From Leptodontidium sp. MPI-SDFR-AT-0119 (taxonomy: Eukaryota; Ascomycota; Leotiomycetes; Helotiales; Leptodontidiaceae), in assembly GCA_020726505.1 (NCBI GenBank), contig JAHLEZ010000030.1, forward strand, positions 434,001-498,000: DNA of 64,000 bases, given 5' to 3'. The first letter of the stretch is position 1, and each line of letters starts with the position of its first letter. This document shows, piece by piece, positions 12,384 to 26,023 of the stretch. The notes below the pieces were generated by a model. The model did not search any database. It had not been told where the DNA came from and worked only from the letters and a program-made list of their open reading frames with translations. The position numbers were made by a program, and so were the translations under genes.

Positions 12384-14850
12384 ATGTCTGGCTACGGTAG
12401 ACCAAACAACGCCAATAATTAAAAGGCGGTTCTCTTTACTGACACCCTAGGACTTGCCACTAGAAGTAACTTTAAGACGATTGCAGGCGTTAGGCCTAGC
12501 GCTTCCTATAATTTAAGGACCTTTAATAAGGGTTCTACTTCTTATGACAACAACACTTTCTAAAGCTTGCTAAACAATAAGAAGGGGAAAGGGAAAGGCA
12601 AAGGGAAGGGGTCTAGTAATGCCAAACCTAGTAATTTAGCTTCCTTTATTGACACTATTAAACCTACCGCCTCTAACTCGACCCCGGCCATTACCGCGAA
12701 TAATCTCAAGAATATTAAAGTCCACGTTAGTCAGCCGATACTAATCCCTAGATCCCTAAATACTCTCATTTTCAACGGCATTGACGTTAACACTTACTTT
12801 TAGACTCTTAACAAATACTTCGCAAGCTATATAATTACTAACGACTAAGAGAAAAAGAAATAAGTAATCGACTATATAACCCCTTCTCAAGCGTGAAATA
12901 TTCGGAAGCTCCTTAGCTTTAGAACCGGAATATACATTAGCCTTAAGAGGGAAGTGAAGTAAGACTATTAAGCCGACGATAATAAGTATTGTTTATATAT
13001 AAATACTTACTTAGACTTACTAAAGTAAGATTTTAAAGATACTTAAATTAACGGCTAACCTTCTCTAAATTAATACCGGAAGTTCCTTAAGGCCTTTAGA
13101 AAGGTAGCCCTAAACTGCGTCGACCGAGGCAATCTCACTAAGAAGCAAGCGTCGACTTAATTTATACTTACACTCCCCCGAAGCCTTCGAAACAAGGCTA
13201 TACAAGCTGCCTCTAAGAATAAAGAGTCGTTAAAAGACCTTAAAACGGATGCGTTTGACGACATTTACAGCGCTATTAAGGCCCAGCTCAATTCGGAACG
13301 GGACTTATATACTATTACAAAGGAGTAGGGCATCACAAACTACTAATAAATACAAGCAAGTCGACTTAATATCTTTACTAAGACGTCTAATCACCGGGAG
13401 GAGAGGGTTTAGCCTACGTTTATAACTACACAGGGCCAGTCGACCCGAGCACCACTATTACAATACCCGAACTTCTTAGGCTATAAAAATAACGCCCCAA
13501 GTAAAGAGATTCGCAAGGCCTTTAAGAGACAAGACAAAGAAATTATAGCTAACTTAGACTTTATGTTTTTTCTAACTTTATAAAAAATCGCTAGAGACCT
13601 TAAGAGTACTATAAACAAAGACCTAGAGAACGTTTACAACGGTCTAGGGCATATAAAGATCCTTGCGGTAGTAGTTAAGAGAGTTACAAACGCTAAATAC
13701 ACAGCCGAGATAAACATCTTACGATTTACTAAAGAGGCTTAAAAGGTAATTAGCGTTAATTATAAGATTAGCCATCTTAACTTTATTGCTTATAATAAGA
13801 AGGTAAGAGATGATTATAAGTGCCGGTAATATATAAATCGTTAGGAGCCCGGGATGAGACCCCAAGCACGACATGAGTTTATAAATTAATGTTTTAATTA
13901 TAAAAAGTTTATAGGTCTTGGGGTAATTTATAAAGCAAAGGATAATAGCTATATTTATATAAGACCTTAAGAAAAAGGGAAAAAGTCGTACCTCGTATAG
14001 TTTCCTACTAATAAGAGACTTAAACGAGAATATATCCTTTCTCGTGTATTAAATAACTAATACTTTCCTAATCCCGAACGTAGAGCATAGGCGGTTAAAG
14101 AGTTGCTAACATCGCAGTTAAAAGCGGCGCTTACAAGAGAAAAGGGAGCAACTTCTATAATTAATTATATCGAATTTATTAATAAGCCTATTAACGCCGG
14201 CGAATCTGTTATTTTATAATAGTAAGACTATTCTAAAGAGCAAATCGTCTAAGTCCAAGCTTTCTTATTTAATATAAAGAACAGCTCTAATTCCAAGGCA
14301 ATAATTATCCTCATCGAAACCAGAGCCCGAAAGAAGGCCCTAGCATTTAAGCTATATAAGGGATCCGATAAGTTACAAGATAAAATCAAAGCTCAGGCCT
14401 TATATAACAAATCGAAGGTTCCTCTGAATATTAGAGACGCTATATAATTTACTAAAGTCATAAATATAAACAATCCTAAAGAAGTAAAGAAGACCCCTCA
14501 GCAAATCTTAGCCAAAAACAAGTCTAAGATCTCCGACATAGTCTCTAAACCTATTATGCCAACCGCATCTAAGGCATTAGCTCAAAATACTACAACTAAC
14601 TCTTTAGCAAAAAGGCGCACCGTAAAGCCTAAACCAATTGTAGTCCCCTCTAAAATCCCTAAACCTATCACGCGATTAACGTCTTCTCGAAACCCCTGTA
14701 TATAAGAAGCATTAGACCGAAACGGCTATAGGCTCGACAAGGTCCTCGACAAGCTACTATTTTTACAAGAATTACCTAACAACCTTACACTAAGGGAGAT
14801 AATAATACTTATTAACCCTCCCAAAGCTTCCTGAACGCCCGGTGGTATAA
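12384..14850 (+). pseudogene. gypsy gag remnant
   Basis: The frame begins MSGYGRPNNANN at 12384 and stays readable with only occasional TAA codons. A Lys/Gly run (KKGKGKGKGKG) at 12570-12615 follows, then a stretch with FNGIDVNTYF near 12770-12803, where a stop ends the longest clean piece. This is by position the gag product. No CCHC zinc knuckle was read with confidence. Confidence 0.6.
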
Positions 14851-15399
14851 TTAATCAATAGATACAAAGGAAGCATATTACTAATGTTAAAACTATTACC
14901 TTTAAAAACGACTATAGCCTTAATAAGAAAAAGGTTATTATATCGCAAAGACTATTACCTAATTCTTTATATACTTTCCTAAAGCCTACACTATACGCGG
15001 ATTAATTAAATAAGTACCCCTTAACAAAGCGAGATAGTATTAGAACAAAGAAAGTCCCTAATTAACTCTTAAAGAGAATAAAATAAAAAAGAAGGGTTTA
15101 AGTATACCCCAAAGTCCCTAAGAATCTCCTTACTTTAAAATTTCAGGCCTATTAGCGGTAATTCCGGAACAGTATCGCTATAACACAAGAATCAATGATT
15201 AAGAAGTTAGTAATATAGCTATTACTTAGCGCTATCCTATTATTTAAGCCGGTCTTAATACTTTTCCTTAGTATACTATTAATATACAAAAACTTAGTAC
15301 TAGAACTTCTTCGCTTAATACCTTTTACGTTACTTAAAATAATACGGCGAAGTACTTGACTAGTAAGAAATACTAGCTTTTATATTAAAATAGAGGCTA

Positions 15400-18300
15400 T
15401 AAGTGGCTTTACGGAAATAGGTAACTTGTTCTATTCGCTAGCGCCGAAGGTAATAGTCACGATACCTAGCCATTTTAAGATTAGTAATATTAAGGCTACA
15501 CTTGACACAGGGGCTAAAGTCAGTTATATAACTCTTAAAGTAGCTAACCTCTTAGAACTATTAATAATAAGAAGTTAAACGATAGTTTTAAAAACGATTA
15601 TTAGTATAAAGTCTCGTTTCGTTAGATTTACTAATAATATTACTGTTATTATAAATAACTACGCGATTAACAATCGATTTTATATCATAAATAGTCCCAA
15701 AGTCAAGGTCATCCTTAGTTTTCCGTTCTTCTATAAAGCCAAAGTCACTTTCCGCTACCTAAGAGATTATAATAAAGGGATTATACTCGCTTCTTTATAA
15801 GATCAGCACTCTAGTCTTATTACTACAATTAAGACTAACGATACTACTAAAGAAGCAAAGGATACTAAAGCATTATATAAAGAAAATAAAGTAAGACTAA
15901 TTTACCCTAAAGATTTAAAATCTAAGATTAGTTATAAAAAGAAAGACTTCTTAGGAAACGATTAATTAGCTATTACTCAAGCGCTACAGTTAATACACTT
16001 AAATACTTAAACATCCCGATATTAATAGAACTAAAAGAAGGACTTTTTAAAGGAGAAAAGAGTTAACCTTATTGTCCTCGCCTTTTACTACGAGATTAAG
16101 AACCTATGAGTCTTAAGGGAATGGCGTATATTAAGTATATAAAGAGAGAATTCCATATGCTAAAATCGGTAATTAAAGACTTTCTACTTAAAGTACTCCT
16201 TAACTCGTACTAAGAAGAACCCCTAGTCTCTAAGCCTTTGTTTAGAGGAGCGTTTAACGACAATTCCTTGTCTTTAACAAGCCCAACGTTCGAATAAACC
16301 ACTGACTACGACGAGCTCCCAATTAAGTTACTGTTTCGAGAAACACAGAATATAGTAGCGCGAGTAGGAGCTATATACAAATTAAAGACTAAGAAGGTCC
16401 TGCCCGTTAATTTAACTAACCCAAAAGGCGACCCCCCCTAATAGGAAGGAGAACTAATACGAGTGTACACAAGAACGAGAAACTCCCCAAGATTATATTA
16501 GAAAGTATCGAGAATACTTATTACTACGCTTTACTAATATACCCTGAAACTCAAGACTTACCTTAGAAAGGCTAACTAAATTAGACGTAAGTAGCCTATT
16601 ATAGCCAAAAAAGAGAGCCTTATTTGACGAAATAATAATCAATCGGGAAGGAGCCATAGCTTTTAACTAGCCTAAGTGTAATAAATTTCATAAAGATGTT
16701 TCCCTTCCCGTTATTATTAAGACTATTAAACATACGACTTAGTAAGCTCCTAACTTTCCTTTACCGCGGGCACTTATTCCGGAGGTTACTAAAATAATAT
16801 AAGAAAGACTCGACAAAGGAGTCTTAAAGTACTCCGAGGGGCCCTACCGCAACGCTTAGTTCCTAGTTCAAAAAAAGGAGTCAGGGAAATACAAATTAAT
16901 TAACTCGGCTACTATATTAAATACTGTCACCCGCAAAGACGCTAACCTCCCGCTATTTGTCGATGAGTTTTCTAAAGAGTTTACTAGTTGCTATGTTATA
17001 AGTCTCGTTAACCTGTATTCTGAGTACGATTAACAAGTACTTTATTAATCTAGTAAGGATATAACTACTTTTTATATTCCTCATATTAAACTAATCCGAA
17101 ATACGACACTTCCACAAGGCGCCACTAATTCTATTACATAATTTGTCCGAACAATTACACACATCTTAAAGAAGCTAGTCCTAACAATTACGATACCATT
17201 CTTAAACAACATTAATGTCAAAGGCTCGTACACAAACTACAACTAAACTAAAGCCTTACTAGGGATCAGGAAGTTTATCCTAAAGTATATCAAGAACCTC
17301 GACATGACTCTCGAACGCTTAAAGCGTGCTAGAGCTACTATTAGGCCTAAGTCATAATTTTGTCTTAATAATATAGACATTATAAGGTACACCTATAACT
17401 CCGGAGGAAGAGAATTATCTACGAGACACTTCGTCAAAATCAAGAACTAGCGGGAACCAGCGAATTTTACTAAAGTCAAGGTATTCCTAGGACTTGTTAT
17501 TTACTTTTGAATTTAAATTAAGAACTTTCGCCTAATTATTAAACCCTTGTACGCACTTTCACAGAAAGGGGTTAAGTTTTACTAAGAACCTGATTTATAA
17601 GGCAAGGCTATAGTTAAACTATAAGACGCTTTATACTTATCCCTAGTCCTATATTAAATAAACTACGGAAAGGGAGCTAGTGAAATTGTAGTTAGAGTTA
17701 ACTCTAATAGAACTAACTAAGGCGGCTTCCTTAGTTAAAGGGAGCTGACTTTAAACAAAATACGCCCAGCAAAGTACGAGAGTAAGTTCTAGAGTAAGAC
17801 CGAAGCCAAATATAATACTACTAAAAGAGAGTGCAAGGGTATACTTCACATCTTAAAGAAACTAAAGATTTGGCTTATTAGAGTGCACTTCGTTATAAAG
17901 ACAAATGCTAATACACTTGTTATACAACTAAACGGAGTAACTCACGATTATCTTAACGTGATATTAATTAGATAGCTCGCTTAAATACAACTCTTCGACT
18001 TTGAGGTTCAATACGTTTAAGAAACGACATATATAATAGTAAATCAGTTGTCCCGGAGACCTAAGTACCCCGAAGATTCCCTAAAAGAAAGTAATACTAA
18101 TAAAGACTAAATTCTCTCTAAACTTAAAGCTTACGAGATTTGTTTTATTAATATTATAAGTGAAGAGGAGACTAGTAGTTCGAAATCAGACGGCGCATCA
18201 ACGGACCCAGAACTTCAGAAACGGAATAAAATCCTTTAAGATATAAAATCTATAGTCTAGAGACTTCGTAATAAGGGGGAACTTACTTCTTCCAGCGGTT

Positions 18301-19640
18301 TTAAGTCCTCTTTTAACGAAGGAGGCCTACTTATTATAATAAGCAAGTACGAAGAACGGTACTAGGAGATAGCTCGGTACTTAACGACACTTAAGACTCC
18401 GAAGTCAATAGATCGAAAATAGTTCTAAGTATTTAAGCGTAAAGTACTAAATTACGGCGTATATAGTCGCAGGATCTAAAAGTTACTATTAAAAGGGGCT
18501 CTAGTTAAGCTCGTCATCGACATAACAAGAGAAAAAGAGGCAATACTTAAGAGTTACTATAATAACTTAGGCCACAAAAAACGAGAAAGTACGTACTACT
18601 AAATCTTCACTTAATACTTCTAAAAAGGCCTATATACAAACTATATAAATTATATTCGGATATGCCAAGATTACTAACTCCAATCATCTAAACGCCAAGA
18701 GAAACCCCTCTACCTAATAGCATCGAATAGCCTAATAGAGAAATAGGCGCTTAATATTATGTTTATATCGGCAAAACGCGGAAAAAAGTACTTAGTAGTT
18801 ACTAAGGACGACATAAGCAATTAAGTTAAGGCAAGAGCCCTCGCTAGTAAAGAGACTAAAGGAGTAACTAACTTCATTTAGCAAGACATCATTTGCCGGC
18901 ACGGGCTATTTTAGAGGCTTATTATTAATAGTAAAACTAAGAACATAAGAAAAGTTATAAATTTACTTAATAAAATAAAAGTCAACCGGATCTAAATCTT
19001 AGCATATAACGCCAAAGTGAATAGGATAATTAAAAGAGGACATAGCCCGATTAAAAATACGCTTTCTAAAATAAGCGGACGCTAGCTTAATAACCTTCCA
19101 ACAGTGTTGTTTATAGACCGTACTACAATACATCGCCCTACGAGGTACACTTCTTTCTACATAATCTACGAGAGAAAAGCTATCCTGCCTATCGAAACAA
19201 CAAACCCGACTTAGAGATTATTATTTACTAAAAAAATCAGGGACTGCTCTAAGCTCTTAGAACTCCGCGCTCTCTAGTTTCAAATGCGGCAAGAACACAT
19301 AAACGAAGCCATACTCATAAAGACTCGCCGCCGTTAAGAAAGTAAAGAGGCTTTTAATCTAAAACATAATATCCGCAAACGGCTATTCGTTAAGGGAAAC
19401 TTAGTCTTACGTTAGGACTCTATTAAAGAGAGAAATATATCCACCAACCGTGCTCTCGATTTCAAATAACTTAGACCTTACGAGATTTATAAAGCTTATA
19501 TAAAAAAAGGGTATTATAAACTTAAAGAACTAGGCCCAGATAGCCCCCGACTTCGCTAGACTTTTACTAAGAACAAGCTTAAGCTCTTTTATAAGAGATA
19601 CGACTTCATTTACAACGATAGCGACAATAATAGATAACTT
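15400..19640 (+). pseudogene. gypsy pol remnant (protease, RT, RNase H, integrase)
   Basis: Protease: LDTGAKVSYITLKVANLL, with the DTGA motif at 15504-15515. Reverse transcriptase: KYKLINSATILNTVTRKD near 16890, then CYVISLVNLYSEYD and LPQGATNSI. The catalytic box reads FLNN at 17199-17210, where FLDD or FIDD is expected, so both Asp codons have become Asn. RNase H: KTEAKYNTTKRECKGILHIL near 17800-17860 and FDFEVQYV near 18000. Integrase C-terminal half: HRPTRYTSFYIIYERKAILP near 19130-19200 and a tail with LKLFYKRYDF at 19600. Stops are frequent, so no polyprotein can be made. Confidence 0.85.
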
Positions 19641-22600
19641 AATAAAAAATTAAATAATAACCTTACGCTTAACTATAAACCTAACATTGACATACACGAC
19701 CTTAGTGACCCCAAGTTCCTAGAGAACCCTAAGATTCCGACGATATAGCGTGTTTAGGATGATAAGATAGTGATTAGAGTCTCTAAGCTATCTCAATAAT
19801 AGCGTAATAAGTATTAAGTAGTATTTAACTTAAAATAAATATACTTTAGTATTAGGGAATTAATACGAGGATATACCTCTGATATTTAAAGAGAAGAATA
19901 ACATACTATCGCACATTAAAATAATCACTAAGACGACTTTATATCACTAAAAACCACGATTCAAGACACCTCGACACTATAATAAATACAAAAAAGAGCC
20001 TATATAACCTTAAGTAAGTTAAAAAGAACATTAGCCTCGCGCTACAAGAACACCTATCTCTTAAAGTAAAACTTAATAAGAAACCAGCGCTCTTATAAAC
20101 TACTTACCGCATACAAATATATAATAAGTTTAAAACAAGACTATTATTATTAAGCCAGCGATATTTTAGGCGGCAAAAAGTAATTTCGTTTAAATAGGCT
20201 AATTATTAGGCTTAATCTGTAAGACTAAATTCTAAAACGGCAGGTTAAACTTATAGCTTAAGCTAGAAATTCGAGTTTAACGTATTAAACACCCCAAAAA
20301 ATATAAACGTAATATACCTAGGCGCTAACTCTTAGTAATTAATAAAAAGAGAAAGAATAACAAAGTAAGTCTATTATTCCTAGGAACAAAGTTAATAACC
20401 TACAAAGCTATTAACCCCAACGTAATATACAGCGATTTATAAAGGACGACACTAAAAGCATCATTAACAAACTAGCCTTAAACTAGTAAGTAGATCACAC
20501 AATTTATATAAAGTAGACAAAAGTCTAAGAAATCTCTTAGCGAAGAGTTAATAATATACTCGGAATTAAAGCCGTGCTCTCTAAAATCTTAAGTCAACAA
20601 CCACAATATAGCCAACGCCAACCCCACCCCACGTACTAGAGGTCTAAGTATGCTATCGGCCAACGACCCCTAGCTAGTGAACCTTTCAGGGATTGAGTAT
20701 TAGTCGACTACCCCTAATTAACTCTATCTAAAGTCTCTCGCCTACTAAGTTAGGGCCCCTTTTATATATACGTCAATACCTCCTAGTCCCCTTCCGTCGA
20801 AAAGTCTAAAAGAATAAAGACTTCTCTTGCCGTTCACTAGTATTAGTAGATAAGAGGTAATATACTTCGTACTTAAAGTACTAGCAAGAGATTACAAGTT
20901 ATAAATAACTTTCAAATATAGTACAATAGTTTTATAACTATAATAAACTTACAAGCAAAAGTACCGCTATTCTAAGCTCGTATTAACATCGCTAAAGTAA
21001 TAAAGACTCTATACCCTCGACCTCTAGCCAAGTTTAGTAATAAGTACTAATAACTAATCAAGGCTAAGGATACGACCCTAAGTATTCTCATAAATGTTTC
21101 GTTACCGCCTACTACATCATTTCGAGAGGTATCGTTAAGTAAAACGGACAAGGACAAAGCCAACAACCCACAGAGTAACTAGTTAAGAGTTAAGTCTAGC
21201 TTCGACCTCAAGATCAATAACAAGTTTTTTAACCCCTATTAAAAAACTGAAGTAATTAAGAGACCTTAACTATAACTGAACCACTATTTCGAGAAGATCT
21301 CTAGCCAACGGGACTTTATAACATACTATCCTATACTTAGCTACTACTAGCCTAACAATACTTAAGTTAATTAAACTTTTTTGTTTATCCCTAGAAAGCT
21401 TAGCTGTTTTAAAGACCCTCTATTAACTTCAATAACAAGAGGCGACTTACCTTTATAAAGAAAAGGAGCCATTTCCATTACACCAAGAACTAAGAACCTA
21501 TTATAGCCTCCTAATCTTACTTGGTGTATTACGACCGTTAGTTTACTTATTCCTCCCGGCTTTCTGCCATAAACCTTCGAAATTAGCAAATCCAGCCTCC
21601 ACCCCATCTAACTAACCGATTAATAAGAGACTAGCGGAATAATACCACCTATCTTCAACAATGCGACTTACGTAAGTACAATAAGAGCGTATTTGTGGAA
21701 AAACCTGAAAACTACTTAGTGACTTATTACTAAGGGAAGATTAATATAGCGCGATACACACGTTCTTAGCTTAAGGGGTAAAGTTTAATGCGGGTAGTCG
21801 TACGAGGTAGTCTTAATTCCCATTAGTTTACGAACCTAAAGAAGACAAATAGCATCGTTTCCTTAACTTATAAAGAAAATATAAGCACTGGCGCTGCGAA
21901 GAGGTTAAATAATTTAATACTTAACTAAATAACGTCAAGATAAAGTTTTAAAGTTCACTTTAGTTACTTCTTAAAACACGAGTTAAGAATTAAAGACCGT
22001 GGGGGTACCTCAAATCGCCGCAGGAAAAGTATTAGCCTAATTTGTAAATGACCAGTTAAGTACAAGAAGAAGAAATAAAAGTATAACTTACGAAGTTGAG
22101 ACGCGTTAAGACCTCTATAGTATTGACCTTTAGTGTTAAAGTTGAGAACGCTTAAGCTAAGATAAAGTGAACTAATCTTAGTGGCACCTCTAAGGTAGCT
22201 AACAACGAAGAACTCTTCTTAAAAGTCTACGACAAGTTAGTAGAGCTTAAATAGTATTATAAAAAGTCAACTCATCACGTTAAGGCGACTTTACTTCATA
22301 CTAAAGTTATTGTTTAAAGATCAAGGTACAAAAAGCGGAGGAGAAACTATACATAAATCAACGCAAGTGTTATATTAAAGTTATTACTCGGCAAGAAAAA
22401 AGCAAGCAAGAAAAGCTCTTTGTTACGTCACCTCTACGACTAGGCAACAGCGAAGTTAAAGGTATTAAGCTCCAATAGCACTGAAGTTAATAGTAAAGGC
22501 CAAGGTTATTGCCCTAAAGGTACTAAATAACGAAGAATTAGCGGCAGAGAGACCTCTAAGAATACTTGGAGTCATAGTAGCTAAAGTTATCGTTAAATAA

Positions 22601-23041
22601 AAGAAGATCTTGCCTTAATAGTGTAAGAAAAGTAATAGTAAAGTCGATCTTAATATAAGCGTAGCGGGGAAGTTTACTTTCTTAAGAGAATTAAAGTGAG
22701 AGAAGGTGTAAGAGATATTGTTTAATTAGTAGAAGAAGAAGTAAAGAAATTAAAGCGTGTTAAGGTGCTTTATAAAAGGAATAGTATTAAGGAGAGGTTG
22801 TTGTATTTAGAAAGTTGAAGTTAAAAAGTTAGCGGGGGAGAGACAACTTTATAAAAGTAGGCTAGCGGCGCTAAACGAGGCGATTATTTACTTCTAAAGG
22901 TAATAAGTCAACTGTCACGGGACTTCTTCTTCACTAGGCTTCCTATTAACAACGTTAATTTATGGAGCTTTTGATTAGTAAAGTGTTTCTCTTGTATTAA
23001 GTCGCTCGAGGGCGAGTATGATTTTTAAAGAGGGGGACGAA
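19641..23041. other. Long region between integrase and 3' LTR of the gypsy element, with an antisense ORF
   Basis: This 3.4-kb stretch is not explained by standard gypsy genes. It is less AT-rich than the rest of the nest in places. A minus-strand frame at 21371-21607 (77 codons, starting at a non-ATG codon) contains LLISKVYGRKPGGISKLTV and PFLYKGKSPLVIEVNRGSL, with further open antisense stretches around 21000-21800. I do not recognise the product. It might be a captured or additional antisense gene, or a chance frame. Confidence 0.45.
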
Positions 23042-23325
23042 TGTGGTAGGGAAGACTTTAGTAGCTTCTTTGTTACCTAACTAGATAAGCTCTTTCTACA
23101 TAAAAGGGTTTATCACTTAAAAACAACTCAACAACCAAGAACTTTTTATAGATATTATCTAATACACTTTTTTCTCCTCCCCTCCCTCGACCTTTTATAC
23201 TCTTTAGATATATATTATCTTTAGATTTGATCAATCCGCGATTTCCTACACTCAGAGTCTCTCCCGTACCTCACTACATACTACCTCTCTTGTTGTGTGG
23301 TTTATTGGGCTTTATCCCACCCACA
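23042..23325 (+). repeat. 3' LTR of the gypsy element
   Basis: This 284-bp repeat equals the 5' LTR in length and starts just after a purine-rich tract at about 23024-23040. Confidence 0.93.
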
Positions 23326-23329
23326 GTAC

Positions 23330-25749
23330 TAAACTATACGAACTAGTATCGGGAATAACAGGCTCGAGGAGTATATGTCGTAACTTTATACTAACTTAAA
23401 GCTTTATACGACTTATTAGTTACGGCTTAATCCCAAGAACTAGAAGATATTAACGTAAAGAACTTAAATAAGCGCATTTAGTAATAGATTTAAAATATTA
23501 AACGAGGATTAAATTATATTCCTTTAAACTTATATTATACGAAGTTATTTGTTTTTATTGACGGATCCTTTATAAATAATAAAGACTTAAGTTCTTAACT
23601 TAAATATATAATAATTCTTAGTATAGAGGACAACGACCCCAATTCGTACAATTAAGACTCGTTTTTTTTTTCTAGAAATCTATTTTATTAAAGTAATACG
23701 AAAAGTAAACAAGTAACACAAAGTGTCTTAGCTTCCGAGATCTATAATATAATTAATAGAGTAAATATAATAATCGCGGTAAAGAGTATAATTAATATTA
23801 TTACGTCACGGCTAAAGATATTAGCGATTTTAATCGTTGTTTATATAGACTTATTCTCGTTATATAAATACTTTGTAAAGCTTAGTACTACAAAAGAGAA
23901 GCGGCTAATAATTAATATTATAACTTTACGTTAATTATATAAACAACGAGAACTTATAAAAATCCGATAGATTAATAGTTAAAATAACTTAGTAGATATA
24001 ATAATAAAGTTAAACATGAATAAAAGTTTAAAAAAGCTAATTAATAATAATTAAATTATTATATAAATAAAAGAATAAGTTAAGAGGAAAAAGAAAATAA
24101 AGCTAAGAGAGGAATAATATTATATAATACAATAATTTCATTTATTAAATACGTGTTTTTATTTTACTTTAGTCACTCATTTAAATACTGTATAAAACAA
24201 TAGTTATATATTTCTCGACTAAATAAATAATATCTAATACGACGATCGACTGTCTAACGACTAATTATTTAATAATAATCTAATAATAGATCGATTAAGG
24301 GAAATCTCTATTAGTTTCCTTTATATAAGCTCCTATATAAAGTACTTATCTTAAGTACCGCGTAAAGGTTAAAAATAAGCTTAAGTCTATTCACTTAAAA
24401 AGAGTCTCCGTATAATGCCTAAAAGCTTAACTATAAAAAAGAATTATACTTATAAATAAAAAGGAATATAAAAGATACGTATAAAGTTATAAGATAACCA
24501 GAGTATCTTTAGATTTATCTTTTATTAAGCCCCTTCGTATAAGTCTAGTAATAAGTTCCTGTAGTGCCCTCCGCATAATAATTACTTGAACTTTGTTACT
24601 CTCGTTTCTTAAACCTTTATCTTTAGATAATAAGCCCTTAAGAAGGGGATTATAATAAGCGGTATAATCTCGTTACTTATAATTATTATAATTATCCCCG
24701 AAATGACCTTAAACTAAAGTATAGTTAAGGAAAGGCGTTAAGCTACGCCGGGAACATTTAACACAAGAAATAACTCGGACAATACCTCTTAATTAAATTA
24801 AGAGGGTATTAACGTACGAAGGATAATGTGTTATAAGTTACTAGGGTGTAATACGCCCTTATACGAAGGCGACATCACGTCTTAGTATAACTAAGACTGT
24901 TTATTATAACGTATTATAATATAACGGGCCCAGCTACTACCCGCCAATAATAAACATAGGCTAGGCGTTAGCGTTAATAGTAACTAGCGCGGCATTGACG
25001 GCGTTAAAGAGAACAAGGGCCTTATACGATATTAATTCTTAGACAAAAAGACTAAAGGTTCGTATAAGAAGCTATATCTTAAGGATAAGGGCTAACTCGT
25101 ATAAAGAGAAAAAGACTAACATTATATAGTATAATATAGTGTAATGTAGTGTGGCTACGCAGGCGTTAGTACTACCTCACTAATGTTATAGCAGTTGTGC
25201 GAAGCTAGTCTCGAGGGGGTAGACTTCGTACAAGGGAGAGTACTTACTTAGTTATAGTAGTAATAGTAGTATAATAGCCTATAAAAGACCTTTTATTAGG
25301 ATATAGCGACAACGAATTAAATTACTTTATAGGCAAGGCGGAAAAGAAAGACGCCGATTTATACGAGGCTATTTTAAGTCATATAAAGAATATCTAAGGA
25401 AGAGAAGAACTATATAAAGAAAAGAAAGGGGACTTATTATTACTACTATTATTATTACTATTAATTAAAGAAGAAGAAAAGAAGAAGAAAAGAGGGAATT
25501 TAGAAAATCTCTTTTATATATAAGGAAAGCTAATAACTAACTAGCGAAAGACGTATAAGAAAAGAACGAAGTCGTTCCTTCCTAAAGTAATTACTATTTA
25601 ATATAGCGAGCTAAAGTCATATAAGGCACGTGCTTCGTACGAAGGGAGAAGAAGAGCTAGAAATAATACGTTAAGTTACGCGTACTTCGTATAAAGGAGA
25701 AAGAAGGAAGGTAAGAGAGTTTTTCTTTTAATAAAAGAAGAGTTACTAG
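23330..25749 (+). pseudogene. Copia RNase H remnant and 3' region
   Basis: After the gypsy insertion the copia frame resumes. FIDGSFINNKDLSS near 23550-23600 and KLSTTKEKRLIINIITLR near 23880-23935 match the copia RNase H pattern (D-A/G-SF.NN and the TT.EKRL helix), followed by KQRELIKIR and DIIIKLN. The remaining 1.6 kb to the LTR is AT-rich, non-coding in appearance, and has an AT-poor patch near 24900-25000. Confidence 0.7.
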
Positions 25750-26023
25750 TATTAAAATAACCTTAACTAAAGGGCATTCTCTTACTTTAACAGCTTCCAA
25801 AGATAGTTGTCTCTCTTAGCCTAATAAAGCTTAGTTTTATACCTTGCCTCCTAGTTTCGTACAAGTAATACTTATATAAGCTACGGGGTTTAGTACTTAA
25901 TATTTTTAAGGTAGCTTTCCCTTTTATACGAAAGGGACACACGGAATATACTTAATTAAACTTCACTTGTTATATTCTTTGTCACCCTAATATCAGGTAT
26001 CGAACCTTAGTTAAATACCAACA
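25750..26023 (+). repeat. Right LTR of the copia element
   Basis: This 274-bp copy pairs with 6440-6713. Its first bases read TATTAAAATAACC where the left copy reads TGTTGGGATAGCC, all G to A differences. Confidence 0.88.

Larger units (their letters stand above)
11262..23325 (+). mobile_element. Ty3/gypsy LTR retrotransposon, 12.06 kb
   Basis: Its LTRs are both 284 bp (11262-11545, 23042-23325), starting TGTGGT and ending CCCACA. The flanks share GTAC (11258-11261 and 23326-23329). A purine tract (AGAGGGGGACGA) precedes the 3' LTR. The internal order gag, protease, reverse transcriptase, RNase H, integrase is that of Ty3/gypsy. The distance of 3.4 kb between the integrase end (about 19640) and the 3' LTR is unusually long. 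It inserted inside the copia element, so it is the youngest layer of the nest. Confidence 0.93.
6440..26023 (+). mobile_element. Ty1/copia LTR retrotransposon, split by a gypsy insertion
   Basis: Two 274-bp direct repeats bound it (6440-6713 and 25750-26023), beginning TGTT (left) / TATT (right, G to A) and ending CAACA (right) / TAATA (left, C to T). The flanks are AGAAT (6435-6439) and AGAAC (26024-26028), a 5-bp duplication with one C/T change. Excluding the nested element at 11262-23325 the length is about 7.5 kb. Gene order with reverse transcriptase before RNase H at the 3' end fits copia. The internal region is heavily AT-converted and full of stops. Confidence 0.85.
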
